64,000 nucleotides of DNA from Deinococcus sp. KNUC1210 (GTDB lineage Bacteria > Deinococcota > Deinococci > Deinococcales > Deinococcaceae), in NCBI RefSeq assembly GCF_022344005.1, contig NZ_CP092190.1, positions 1,116,001-1,180,000 of the forward strand, given 5' to 3'. The position numbers and the translations under genes are program-made. Under the pieces are notes generated by a model. The model was not told where the DNA came from, did no database searches, and saw only the letters and a program-made list of their open reading frames with translations. Shown here piece by piece: positions 36,400 through 45,749 of this stretch; the stretch's first letter is position 1; each line of letters opens with the position of its first letter.

Positions 36400-37764
36400 T
36401 CAGGTCAGCGGCAGCCGCAGGCCCACTTCCAGCAGTTCGGCGTGCTGCACGGCAAAAATCTCGCCGCCGTGCGCCTGTGCCACGGCCCGCACGATGGCAA
36501 GCCCCAGGCCGGAGCCGCCCGCCGCCGCATTGGGGCCGCGTGCGAAGCGGTCGAACATGCGCGGCAGAAATTCCGGGGAAAGCTGCGCCGGATTCAGCAC
36601 GCTGAGCGTCAGCGCACCGCCCTGTGCATCTGGTACAGCCCGCAGCGTCACCGTGCCCCCAGAGGGTGTGTGAGCCGCCGCATTCCGCAGCAGGTTCCAG
36701 ACGGCTCCTTCCAGGCGCTCACGGTTGGCGGCCAGCATCAGGGCGGGTGGCGCGTCCAGCACGAATGTCAGGTGCGGGGCCACGTCGCGGGCAGAGTCGA
36801 GCACGCCCGCCAGCAGCGCCTGCACGTCGAGCGGAGCAGTATGCAGCGCTTCGCCCGCGTCCAGCCGGGTCAGGGTCAGCAGATCGTCGACCAGCCGCCC
36901 GGCCCGCCGCGATTCGCGCCGCAGATTCGTCATCAGCCGCGCACGGGTTTCCTGTGCAGCCGGGTCGTCCGACACCCGCTCCAGCACCTCCAGACTGCCC
37001 TGAATGGCGCTCAGCGGCGTGCGGAGTTCGTGGCTGGCATCGGCCGCAAAGGCGCGGGTGCGGGCCTCTTCGTCTCTCAGGCGCGAGAAGGTGTCTTCCA
37101 GCCGCGCCAGCATGCGGTTGAGACTGACTGCCAGCAGGTGCAGCTCGTCCTGTGGCGGCTTCACGGGCATGCGCTCCGAGAGGTCGGCAGCTCCCACCCG
37201 CGCCGCCTGAAGCGCCATCGAACGCAGCGGACGCAGACCCAGCCGCAGTAGCCACAACACCGCCACACCCGCCAGCAACAGCGCTCCCAGCGCGATCAGG
37301 GCGTAATTTCGGATCACGCTCAGGGTCAGCTCTCTTCCGCTTGCCCGCTCGACCGCCAGCCCCAGCAGATTGCCGCGCCCATCGGACAGCAGCCGGACAT
37401 CCTGCCACTCGGCCCGCCCACTGCGCCGCGCCGCGTCGAGGACGGCGGTGGGCGGCAGCGTCCGGCTGGAATTGTCGGTGGGATAGGCCGTGCGGCCCGC
37501 GACCAGCACTCCCCAGGTATGCGCCGACTGCGCCGCCTGAATCAGCGACTGATACACCTGATAGGTGTAGGTGTCGCCGCTGCTGCCGCTGTTCTGGCCC
37601 GACTGCACGATCAGCGAGAGCTGCCCATACGTGCTGCTGTCGGCCTGCTGCGCCACAAACTGACCCACCCGCACGCGCAGCGTGACGCCGATCAGCAGCA
37701 GCGCTGTCAGCAGCAGGCCCAGCACCAGCGTGGTCAGGCGGGCACGCAGGCTGAGCGGCCTCAT
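36400..37764 (-). CDS. Sensor histidine kinase
   Basis: Inner-membrane sensor of 454 residues. Two transmembrane helices (about 10-30 and 153-173) enclose a periplasmic loop of about 120 residues. A HAMP linker (LRLGLRPLRSMALQAARVGAADLSERMP) leads to HisKA with DASHELRTPL (H245) and HATPase with N-box NLLRNAAAHTPSGGTV, and G-boxes FDRFARG and GGSGLGLAIVRAVAQAHGG. The gene starts ten bases after the regulator gene, so the pair is one operon. Stimulus unknown. Its targets may include envelope functions because secreted-protein genes follow, but this is only context. Confidence 0.93.
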   Translation of the reverse strand: MRPLSLRARLTTLVLGLLLTALLLIGVTLRVRVGQFVAQQADSSTYGQLSLIVQSGQNSGSSGDTYTYQVYQSLIQAAQSAHTWGVLVAGRTAYPTDNSSRTLPPTAVLDAARRSGRAEWQDVRLLSDGRGNLLGLAVERASGRELTLSVIRNYALIALGALLLAGVAVLWLLRLGLRPLRSMALQAARVGAADLSERMPVKPPQDELHLLAVSLNRMLARLEDTFSRLRDEEARTRAFAADASHELRTPLSAIQGSLEVLERVSDDPAAQETRARLMTNLRRESRRAGRLVDDLLTLTRLDAGEALHTAPLDVQALLAGVLDSARDVAPHLTFVLDAPPALMLAANRERLEGAVWNLLRNAAAHTPSGGTVTLRAVPDAQGGALTLSVLNPAQLSPEFLPRMFDRFARGPNAAAGGSGLGLAIVRAVAQAHGGEIFAVQHAELLEVGLRLPLT

Positions 37765-37774
37765 GGAGCCGCCA

Positions 37775-38468
37775 TCAGGAGCGCAGCCGCAGGGCGTATC
37801 CAGCGCCGCGCACCGTCTGGATCAGCTCGGGTTCCCCCAGCGCCCGCCGAAGCTGCCGCACGTACACCTCGACGATGTTGTCGTCTCCCATGAAGTCTGC
37901 GCCCCAGACGTGATCGAGCAGCACCGATTTGCTCATGGCGCGTTCCGGGTGCCGCAGGAAGGTTTCAAGCAGGTCGAGGGCACGGGGCGTCAGGTCGAGG
38001 CGTCGCCCGCCGCGCTGCACCTCACGCAGCTGCGTGTCGAAGCTCAGGTCGGCGTAGGTCAGGACGCGCCCGCTGTCGGGCTGGGTGCGCCGCAGAACCG
38101 CCTGAACCCGCGCCACCAGCTCTCCGAAATGAAAGGGCTTGACCAGATAATCGTTCGGCCCCTTCCTTCAGTCCCTGGATGCGGTCTTCCACACCGTCCC
38201 GCGCCGTCAGCATCAGGACCGGTGTGGCTGAGCGCTCACGGATGGCCCGCAGCACCGCGAAACCGTCCAGCCCCGGCAGCCCCACATCCAGCACCACCAC
38301 GCCGGGCCGCTCGCGCTCGAACAGGGCCAGCGCGTCGGAACCGTTGGCGGCGTGCAGCACCTGAAAGCCCTCGTAGCCGAATCCCAGTTCGAGGTACTCG
38401 CGGATGCTGGCGTCGTCCTCGACCAGCAGGATGCAGGGGCGGGTGGCAGGCACGGCGGGGCGGGTCAT
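37775..38468 (-). pseudogene. OmpR-family response regulator, frameshifted
   Basis: Partner of the kinase at 36400. Receiver domain: ILLVEDDASIREYLELGF and phospho-acceptor D61 in VVVLDVGLPGLDGF. DNA-binding half in another frame: YLVKPFHFGELVARVQAVLRR then DLTPRALDLLETFLRHPERAMSKSVLLDHVWG and YVRQLRRALGEPELIQTVRGAGYALR. The reading frame changes near GGCCCC at 38157-38162, where one extra base must be removed to read GANDYLVKPF; then the protein is 230 residues, normal length. Start ATG is six bases after TAGCAT. The shift is +1 rather than -1, unlike the other five in this window. Confidence 0.85.
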
Positions 38469-38474
38469 GGAGGC

Positions 38475-38480
38475 ATGCTA
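38475..38480 (-). promoter_or_regulatory. -10 box TAGCAT of the two-component operon
   Basis: TAGCAT on the minus strand, six bases before the regulator ATG. Confidence 0.6.
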
Positions 38481-38556
38481 GAGGTTCCGGGTGAAGGACG
38501 GGCGAGCCAGAGCAGACACGCCGTCCACACCCGCCCGGTTCCTCAGCGCCCGGCGC

Positions 38557-40089
<1,533 letters not shown>

Positions 40090-40110
40090 GGGGGGTATTG
40101 TGCCACTGAA

Positions 40111-40230
40111 CAGGAACAGAGACACACTGACGAAGCAAGACAGAGGAGGGGCCGTCCCCGACGACTTGCAACAATCAGGAACAGAGACACACTGACGAAG
40201 CAAGTGAGAGGGAGGGGCCGCCCCGACCAA
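40111..40230 (-). repeat. Intergenic repeat array 1 (two ~65-bp units, minus orientation)
   Basis: A 29-base core (40111-40139) recurs exactly at 40176-40204, giving a 65-base period; the flanking GGGGCCG(T/C)CCCCGAC also repeats. The reverse complement of this unit matches array 2 at 41967-42230 with few differences. It sits directly before guaA. Confidence 0.85.
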
Positions 40231-40274
40231 GATGGCCTCCACCAACCCTCCAGGCACCCCCGCTCGTCAACGCC

Positions 40275-41861
40275 CTACTTCAACAGAATCACGAAGGGTG
40301 CACTGCTCGGCACGGTCAGATTCGACATCATGGCCGCGTGGCCTTTGGCCTCGAACTTCAGGCGGTAGGTGCCCTGCACATCCGGAAATTTCAGCTCGCC
40401 TGGAGCGGTGCCGATGAGCGCCCCGGCCCCCAGCGGACTGCCGGGCGGCGACTGCACCACCGTGATCCTGACCGGTTCCGCTCCCTGCCCCTCGACCCGG
40501 AAGACCACCGGGCAACAGGCGGCGGCTCCTGCCGCACCACTGGACCGCGACGAAACCGCCACCCACACCCCACCTGCCAGTACCAACAGCACCAGCAGGC
40601 TCAGCGCCCACAGCGGCAGCCGGGGGCGCGGCACCGTCGCCGGGCGCTCACTCAGGGGTTTGACCACCCGCCAGCTGTTGTCCTCCTCCCAGCCGATCCG
40701 TACCGGCTGAAGCTGCCGCCCCGAAGCCGTGACGGTCACGCCGGTTGGCGGCTGGCTTTCCACTGAAGGAGCTTCGGGCGACTGGACTGCCGGGAGTGGA
40801 GCGGCCTCCGGCGGACTCCCGATCTCGATCAGCACCACCGGCACCGTCGGCGGGTCTGCCGGAAGCGTCCAGTCGAGAGGCGGCACCGCGACGGGTGTAG
40901 GTTGCTCGGCTTCGGCGGCGGCGTTCTCCTCGAAGCCGATGCGGATCGGGGCCGGAACCAGACGAGGTGCCGGAGTCTGAACCGCGTCTGGCGCGTCTCC
41001 GATCACGATGATGTCGGACGCCGAGCGGTACGGCACCGGCACGCTCTGAGCAGGCTGCTCCGAAGCGACAGCCGTCGCCTCCTCTGCCGCCCTGTCTGGT
41101 ACGGAAATGGAAGCGGGCGCAGACAAAACCGGAGCAATGACGATCTCTGCTGCTTGCTCCGGTGCCGTTTCCTGGAGCCGCTCCAGCGTCACCGGGTTTT
41201 CCTGCACCGCTGGCAGATGGGCGGGTGCTGTGGCCGGGGCGAGGCGCGGTACCTCAGTGGGCGGCAGCACTTCGGCAGGGGGCTTTGTGCCCAGCGCGGC
41301 CAATGCCTGGGCAGCGGTCATGGTTTCCAGACGGCGCAGGGGAGCGGGACGACCTCCCAGGGCGTCAAGTGCGGCAGCCAGCGCCTGCATATCGCCTTCC
41401 GGCGTGGCCTGCTCCTGCCACGGCAGCCCCGCTCCGGCGAGCTGCACCGTCCGGCCCACCTGCCAGAACTGCTCCAGCCCGACACCGCCGTGAGCCATAC
41501 CCGCTCCGTGCAGCGCTTCGAGGGCCATCAGGACGCCGGAGGCAACCTCGGCGGGATGGGTCGCCAGGGCTGCCGTATGCGGCAACTCGGTCACGGCGTA
41601 CAGATGGCCTTCCCAGTCGTCCATCTCGGTGACGGGCAGCAGCGAGGGCGACGGGGGCAGCGAAGGCGGCAGCATCATCCCGTAGCGCTCCGGCGGCAGG
41701 CGGTGCAGAAGCGCGGCGATACCGGTGACCCGTTCCACGCCGTACAGCGTCTGCACGGATGGTTCCCGAACTGCCGAAACGGTTGCCGGGCCAGCAGACC
41801 CGGCCCGGTTCATTCCACCCGCTGGCGGGGCCGAAATGACGTATGGGCCGATTGCTTTCAC
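40275..41861 (-). CDS. Membrane-anchored pseudokinase-like protein with PEGA-like end
   Basis: A 528-residue protein. The N-terminal 170 residues align in outline with a Ser/Thr kinase C-lobe: VLMALEALHGAGMAHGGVGLEQFW is placed where HGDVKPxNxL should be, and LAGAGLPW where DFG should be. The catalytic Asp and the DFG are lost, so it is a likely pseudokinase. A long Pro/Ala/Glu-rich linker follows (about 200-415), then one transmembrane helix (about 416-438, ALSLLVLLVLAGGVWVAVSS). A C-terminal beta domain has GTYRLKFEAKGHA, as in PEGA domains. The GTG at 41861 is chosen because TATACT lies six bases before it; the ORF to 41924 lacks such support. Role unknown. Confidence 0.65.
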   Translation of the reverse strand: MKAIGPYVISAPPAGGMNRAGSAGPATVSAVREPSVQTLYGVERVTGIAALLHRLPPERYGMMLPPSLPPSPSLLPVTEMDDWEGHLYAVTELPHTAALATHPAEVASGVLMALEALHGAGMAHGGVGLEQFWQVGRTVQLAGAGLPWQEQATPEGDMQALAAALDALGGRPAPLRRLETMTAAQALAALGTKPPAEVLPPTEVPRLAPATAPAHLPAVQENPVTLERLQETAPEQAAEIVIAPVLSAPASISVPDRAAEEATAVASEQPAQSVPVPYRSASDIIVIGDAPDAVQTPAPRLVPAPIRIGFEENAAAEAEQPTPVAVPPLDWTLPADPPTVPVVLIEIGSPPEAAPLPAVQSPEAPSVESQPPTGVTVTASGRQLQPVRIGWEEDNSWRVVKPLSERPATVPRPRLPLWALSLLVLLVLAGGVWVAVSSRSSGAAGAAACCPVVFRVEGQGAEPVRITVVQSPPGSPLGAGALIGTAPGELKFPDVQGTYRLKFEAKGHAAMMSNLTVPSSAPFVILLK

Positions 41862-41867
41862 GCGCCG

Positions 41868-41873
41868 AGTATA
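41868..41873 (-). promoter_or_regulatory. -10 box TATACT of the pseudokinase-like gene
   Basis: TATACT on the minus strand with six bases to the GTG at 41861. Confidence 0.6.
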
Positions 41874-41966
41874 GCGGGTGGGCGCGGCTGAACGCTGATC
41901 GGGCGGAAGCAGTAGACAGGGCATGAATGCGCTCCTGTGGGCGGTGACGCGCCTGTGATCCTGGGT

Positions 41967-42230
41967 GTGGCAATACCGGTCAGGGCGGCCCTCCCTCTCA
42001 CTTGCTTCCGGTTATGCGTCTCTGTTCCTGGTTGTGGCAGGTTGTCGGGGGCGGCCCCTCCTCATTCTTGCTTCGTCAGTGCGTCTCTGTTTCTGGTTGT
42101 GGCAATCTCGGTCGGGGCGACCCTCCCTCTCACTTGCTTCCGGTTATGCGTCTCTGTTTCTGGGTGTGGCAGGTTGTCGGGGGCGGCCCCTCCTCTGTCT
42201 TGCTTCGTCAGTGCGTCTCTGTTCCTGGTT
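41967..42230 (+). repeat. Intergenic repeat array 2 (four units, plus orientation)
   Basis: Units begin with GTGGCA at 41967, 42034 and 42166, and at 42099, spaced 67, 65, 67 and 65 bases. They alternate between two versions: A (CACTTGCTTCCGGTTATGCG) and B (CTTGCTTCGTCAGTGCG), giving a 132-base higher-order period. Each unit holds a GC-rich CGGGGGCGGCCCC-like hairpin. It occupies most of the 422-base gap 41862-42283 and ends 53 bases before mrp. Short ORFs across it are not considered genes. Confidence 0.85.
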
Positions 42231-42271
42231 GTTTGTAACCCCCTCCCTTGCCCCCCTCCCCTCACGTGCGC

Positions 42272-42277
42272 TACAAC
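42272..42277 (+). promoter_or_regulatory. -10-like box TACAAC of mrp
   Basis: TACAAC, six bases before the ATG at 42284; the last base differs from the usual T. Confidence 0.4.
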
Positions 42278-42283
42278 TCCGGC

Positions 42284-43345
42284 ATGCATGAGAACCTGCT
42301 CGCCGCCCTCCGCACGGTGAATGATCCAGAACTTCACCGCGATCTGGTTTCGCTCGGAATGATCGAGCGGGCTGAACTGGTGGGCGGTACGGCAGACATC
42401 AAAGTGAATCTGACCACGCCTGCCTGTCCGCTGAAAGCCACCATCGAAGCCGATGTGACGCGGGCTGCCATGCTGGTCAGCGGTGTGGACTCGGTGCGGG
42501 TCGAGTTCGGCGCTCAGGTCCGTACACAGGCCACACCGCCGCTGCCGGGTGTCAAGAATGTGATCGTGGTGGGCAGCGGCAAGGGCGGCGTCGGAAAATC
42601 GTCGGTGGCAAGCAACCTCGCCTGTGCGCTGGCGCGTATGGGCGCGTCGGTGGGTCTGCTCGACGCCGACGTGTACGGCCCCAGCATCGCGCACATGATG
42701 GGGCAGGGCAGCGCCCGCATCACCGCCAATGCCGAGAAGAAAATGCAGCCGATCGAGGCGCACGGTGTCCGGTTTCTGAGCATGGGCAACCTGATGCCCG
42801 CTGGACAGGCGCTGGTATGGCGCGGGCCGATGCTGCACTCTGCGATTCAGCAGTTTCTGAAGGATGCGGCCTGGGGCACGCTCGATTACCTGATCGTGGA
42901 TCTGCCGCCGGGCACCGGAGACGTGCAGCTCTCGCTGACCCAGACGGTGCAGCTCACCGGGGCCGTCATCGTGACCACCCCGCAGGACGTGGCGCTGCTC
43001 GACGCCAGCCGCGCTATCGACATGTTCCGCAAGGCCAATGTGCCGATCCTGGGCATCGTCGAGAACATGAGCTATTTCGTGGCTCCCGATACCGGACACA
43101 GTTACGACATCTTCGGGCGCGGCGGAGCCAGAAAGCTGGCCCAGAGCTTCGGCGGCCTTCCGGTCCTGGGCGAAGTGCCGCTCGATACCGAAGTGCGTCA
43201 GGACAGCGACGCGGGTCGCCCGGCTGTGCTGGCCCACCCGGACAGTCCGGCGGCCCTTAGCCTGTCTCAGATCGCCCGCAATCTGGCCGGACGCATCAGC
43301 GTGCAGACCTTCCAGGGCTCGCTTGAGCCGCTTCCGATGGCCTGA
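42284..43345 (+). CDS. mrp: Mrp/ApbC-type iron-sulfur cluster carrier ATPase
   Basis: Cytosolic P-loop ATPase that transfers Fe-S clusters to apoproteins; 353 residues. N-terminal MIP18/DUF59 domain (LLAALRTVNDPELHRDLVSLGMI ... PACPLKATIEADV), then deviant Walker A GSGKGGVGKSS (about 98-108), DADVYGPSIAHMMG and LIVDLPPGTGDVQLSLTQ. The CxxC found in E. coli Mrp reads FVAPDTG here, so the bridging cysteines at that site are missing. ATG at 42284. A SufR-like Fe-S regulator follows 12 bases after the stop, which fits a shared Fe-S role. Confidence 0.92.
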   Translation: MHENLLAALRTVNDPELHRDLVSLGMIERAELVGGTADIKVNLTTPACPLKATIEADVTRAAMLVSGVDSVRVEFGAQVRTQATPPLPGVKNVIVVGSGKGGVGKSSVASNLACALARMGASVGLLDADVYGPSIAHMMGQGSARITANAEKKMQPIEAHGVRFLSMGNLMPAGQALVWRGPMLHSAIQQFLKDAAWGTLDYLIVDLPPGTGDVQLSLTQTVQLTGAVIVTTPQDVALLDASRAIDMFRKANVPILGIVENMSYFVAPDTGHSYDIFGRGGARKLAQSFGGLPVLGEVPLDTEVRQDSDAGRPAVLAHPDSPAALSLSQIARNLAGRISVQTFQGSLEPLPMA

Positions 43346-43357
43346 GGAGGAATCTGC

Positions 43358-44047
43358 ATGGCTGCATCCGGCTCTCCTGCCCGTTTTCCCGTTTCGGCCT
43401 CCGCCGCCCCTCAGATCCCTTCAGCTCCGCAGGGCCCGCTGCCAGCCAACACCAAATCGCGGCTGCTGGAAGTCGTGAAGCGGCATGGTGCCCAGACCGC
43501 GCAGGCACTGGCACGTGAGCTGGAAATCAGTGTTCCCGCTGCCCGCAAGCACCTTCAGGGCCTTCAGGAAGCCGGGCTGATCGCGGCCCGCACCGAGAAA
43601 CCCGGTGGGCGGGGCCGCCCTCAGCACGTCTATGCCCTGAGTGAGCGCGGCGAGAGCACCTTTCCGAAATCGTATGCCACGCTGTGCAGCGACGTGCTGT
43701 CGCATGTTCAACAGCTCTTCGGAGAGGGCGCGGTGCTTCAGGTGATGGACGCCCGCCGCGCCGAACTGTACCGGCGACTGTCGAGCGTGGTGCAGGGCGA
43801 CCTCGATCAGCGGGTGCAGATTCTGGCACACGAGCTGAAGGAGGCCGGATACGCCGCCGAGGTGATCTACGAGCGTGGCGCGTGGTTTCTGGTCGAGCGC
43901 AACTGTCCTGCCCTGAAGGTAGCCCGCGACTTCGGGCAGCTCTGCGAAAGCGAACTGAACCTGTACCGCGACCTGCTGGGCACCAACGTGGTGCGCGAAT
44001 CACGGATCGCGTGCGGGGCTGCCGAGTGCCGCTACCGCATCGGCTGA
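43358..44047 (+). CDS. SufR-like Fe-S-sensing transcriptional regulator
   Basis: A 229-residue DeoR/ArsR-like winged-helix regulator. DNA-binding part: LLEVVKRHGAQTAQALARELEISVPAARKHLQGLQEAGLI then KPGGRGRPQHVYALSERG. The C-terminal part carries cysteines in the spacing of SufR: RNCPALKVARDFGQLC then RIACGAAECRYRI, suited to a [4Fe-4S] cluster. SufR represses suf operons when the cluster is intact. The ATG at 43358 follows GAGGAGG, and mrp ends 12 bases upstream, so the two genes are cotranscribed. No suf operon lies in the window. The N-terminal 30 residues are Pro/Ala-rich and poorly conserved. Confidence 0.8.
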   Translation: MAASGSPARFPVSASAAPQIPSAPQGPLPANTKSRLLEVVKRHGAQTAQALARELEISVPAARKHLQGLQEAGLIAARTEKPGGRGRPQHVYALSERGESTFPKSYATLCSDVLSHVQQLFGEGAVLQVMDARRAELYRRLSSVVQGDLDQRVQILAHELKEAGYAAEVIYERGAWFLVERNCPALKVARDFGQLCESELNLYRDLLGTNVVRESRIACGAAECRYRIG

Positions 44048-44058
44048 GGAGCACGCCT

Positions 44059-44613
44059 ATTCCGGCAGTTCCAGCAGCGTTACCCACCGCCCTGCCGCGT
44101 CCGCTGTACGGTCTGGTCGCCTGGCCCTGCAGCACCCTCGACCGCTGGCTCCGGCAGCAGCAGCAGCGTCTGGGCGTGCGGGCCTTCGGAGAGCCACACC
44201 TGAATCTGCGTGCTCCCTTCAGCGCCCAGAGTTCCGAAGCGGCGCTGGTGGACTCGCTGCGTGGTCTGCTGGCCCACACCCGGCCCTTTGAAGTGCAGGT
44301 AGGCGGCTGGCGCGTCTTTCCCGGCACGGTGTTTCTGGAATGCCACCTGTCGCCCGAACTGCTCGCGCTGCACGACCACGTGCTGACGCTGCCGGGTGCG
44401 CCCCCTCAGCCCTACGATCAGAAGGAGTACATTCCGCATCTGACGCTGGCGCTGGGCGTGCTGCCGTGGGCCAGAGACGACCTGAACAGCGAGCTACTCC
44501 AGCTCACGCCGCCCGTCTCGCGCTTCACCGTCTCGGCCCTGAGCCTGACGCGTGAGGGCGGCGGCGAGGTACGCGAAATCCACACCTTTCCGCTGGGCGA
44601 AGGCACAGACTGA
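44059..44613 (+). CDS. LigT-like 2H phosphoesterase with an apparent ATT start codon
   Basis: A 184-residue protein with HLNLRAPF and HLTLALGV as the two 2H motifs (the first has Asn in place of Thr). LYGLVAWP at the N-terminus and REIHTFPLG at the C-terminus are typical of the 2'-5' RNA ligase/cyclic phosphodiesterase fold. No ATG, GTG or TTG precedes the conserved start in frame after the stop of the regulator gene. GAGGAG (44046-44051) lies seven bases before ATT at 44059, ideal spacing, so ATT is proposed. A CTG at about 44080 is an alternative. Acts in RNA end chemistry or nucleotide metabolism; substrate unknown. Confidence 0.65.
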   Translation: MPAVPAALPTALPRPLYGLVAWPCSTLDRWLRQQQQRLGVRAFGEPHLNLRAPFSAQSSEAALVDSLRGLLAHTRPFEVQVGGWRVFPGTVFLECHLSPELLALHDHVLTLPGAPPQPYDQKEYIPHLTLALGVLPWARDDLNSELLQLTPPVSRFTVSALSLTREGGGEVREIHTFPLGEGTD

Positions 44614-44623
44614 GCGCCGTTCC

Positions 44624-45045
44624 TCAGGCCTCGTTTTCGCTGTTCACCATCTGCACCGCCACCCTGCTGAGCGCCATGTACATCTCGGCGGCGGTGTCCG
44701 GATCGATCTCCGGCGACTCGTGCAGCGCGGTCTGCATGCAGGTCAGCCATTCCCGTGCCCGCTGCGGCGTGACCGCGAAGGGCAGGTGCCGCGCCCGCAG
44801 CCGGGGATGTCCGTACTGCTGATGGTACAGAGGCGGGCCGCCCAGAAACCCCGACAGAAACGCGAACTGCTTTTCGAGCGTGCTCGTCCACAGCGCCGGA
44901 TCGTGGCTGCCGGGAAAATCTCGGCCAGATGTGCGTTGGCGGCAACGTGGCGGTAAAACCGCTCCAGCAGGCTGCGGAGCGCGTCCGGGCCGATGCGCTC
45001 GTACAGCGTGCCGCGCAGGTCGGGCGAAAGAGGGTTGGACAGCAT
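44624..45045 (-). pseudogene. Group II truncated haemoglobin, frameshifted
   Basis: Small oxygen-binding haem protein, GlbO/YjbI type. N-terminal TLYERIGPDALRSLLERFYRHVAANAHLAEIFP is in one frame; the rest (DPALWTSTLEKQFAFLSGFLGGPPLYHQQYGHPRLRARHLPF ... SRVAVQMVNSENEA) is in another. H in HPRLRARH is the likely proximal ligand. The frames join near CCGGG at 44910-44914, where one more base (as in CCCGGG) restores a 140-residue protein of normal length. The start at 45045 is six bases after TACACT. The fault is probably in the assembly, not the gene. Confidence 0.82.
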
Positions 45046-45051
45046 AGCCCG

Positions 45052-45057
45052 AGTGTA
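45052..45057 (-). promoter_or_regulatory. -10 box TACACT of the haemoglobin gene
   Basis: TACACT on the minus strand six bases before the ATG at 45045; it overlaps the region just after the rnhB stop codon. Confidence 0.6.
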
Positions 45058-45062
45058 GCCAG

Positions 45063-45692
45063 CTAGAGCAGCGTCGGCTGGAGCAGCTTCGCAATCGGTG
45101 CATAGCTGGGCCGGTGAATCTCGCTCACGCCCAGACGGGCCAGCGCTTCCCGGTGGGCCGGTGCGCCGTAGCCCTTGTGCCCGGAAAAACCGTAGCCGGG
45201 GTAGCGGGCGTCGAGCTGCGTCATCAGGGCGTCGCGCTCGGTCTTGGCGAGGATGCTGGCGGCGGCCACGCTCAGGCTCAGGGCGTCGGCCTTCGGGGGT
45301 GCGAGGAGCGGCAGCGAGGTGGGTAGCCGCAGGTAATCGGTCACGAGTGCCTCGGCCGCCGGCTGCAGCCGGGCGATGGCGCGTGCGGCGGCGGCGTGGG
45401 TGGCTCCCAGAATATTGAGCCGGGTAATTTCCCCGGGCCAGGCGTGTTCGACGGCGTAGGCCACCGCGACCTCGCGCACCTGCACCGCCAGTCGTTCGCG
45501 CTGGGCCGCCGTCAGCGCCTTGGAATCGTTGAACAGTGCGCCCTGAAGCGTGCTCGGCAGGATCACCGCCGCCACCGTGACCGGCCCGGCCCACGCCCCG
45601 CGCCCGGCCTCGTCCACGCCCGCCACCCGGAAGGAGCCGCGTGTCCAGTGCTGCAACTCCAGGCTGAAGTCGGGGCTGGTCTTCGGGGTCAT
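45063..45692 (-). CDS. rnhB: Ribonuclease HII
   Basis: Removes ribonucleotides from DNA and RNA from hybrids; 209 residues. Catalytic [12 protein letters not shown] (D27, E28), [33 protein letters not shown] and [23 protein letters not shown] with the third acidic residue are present, then [18 protein letters not shown]. The ATG at 45692 is six bases after TACTCT. Divergent from the methyltransferase gene (58 bases). Assignment is firm. Confidence 0.93.
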   Translation of the reverse strand: MTPKTSPDFSLELQHWTRGSFRVAGVDEAGRGAWAGPVTVAAVILPSTLQGALFNDSKALTAAQRERLAVQVREVAVAYAVEHAWPGEITRLNILGATHAAAARAIARLQPAAEALVTDYLRLPTSLPLLAPPKADALSLSVAAASILAKTERDALMTQLDARYPGYGFSGHKGYGAPAHREALARLGVSEIHRPSYAPIAKLLQPTLL

Positions 45693-45698
45693 GGCCTC

Positions 45699-45704
45699 AG
45701 AGTA
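45699..45704 (-). promoter_or_regulatory. -10 box TACTCT of rnhB
   Basis: TACTCT on the minus strand, six bases before the rnhB ATG. Confidence 0.6.
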
Positions 45705-45736
45705 GCGAATTCTGAAACACGGCCCGGTGCGAACGG

Positions 45737-45742
45737 CATAAT
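45737..45742 (+). promoter_or_regulatory. -10 box CATAAT of the methyltransferase gene
   Basis: CATAAT, seven bases before the ATG at 45750; divergent from the rnhB box 33 bases away. Confidence 0.5.
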
Positions 45743-45749
45743 GCTTCTC

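Noticed and set aside
40092..40257. N-terminal extension of guaA
   Set aside because: It lies in the repeat array; the conserved protein starts at 40089.
41967..42230. Possible CRISPR array
   Set aside because: Units are adjacent without unique spacers, both unit types alternate and no cas genes are near.
41965..42291. 109-residue ORF made of repeated SGRPSLSLASGYASL-type peptides
   Set aside because: It merely translates the intergenic repeat array 2. It has no homologous sequence elsewhere in the window and array 1 does not preserve the frame.
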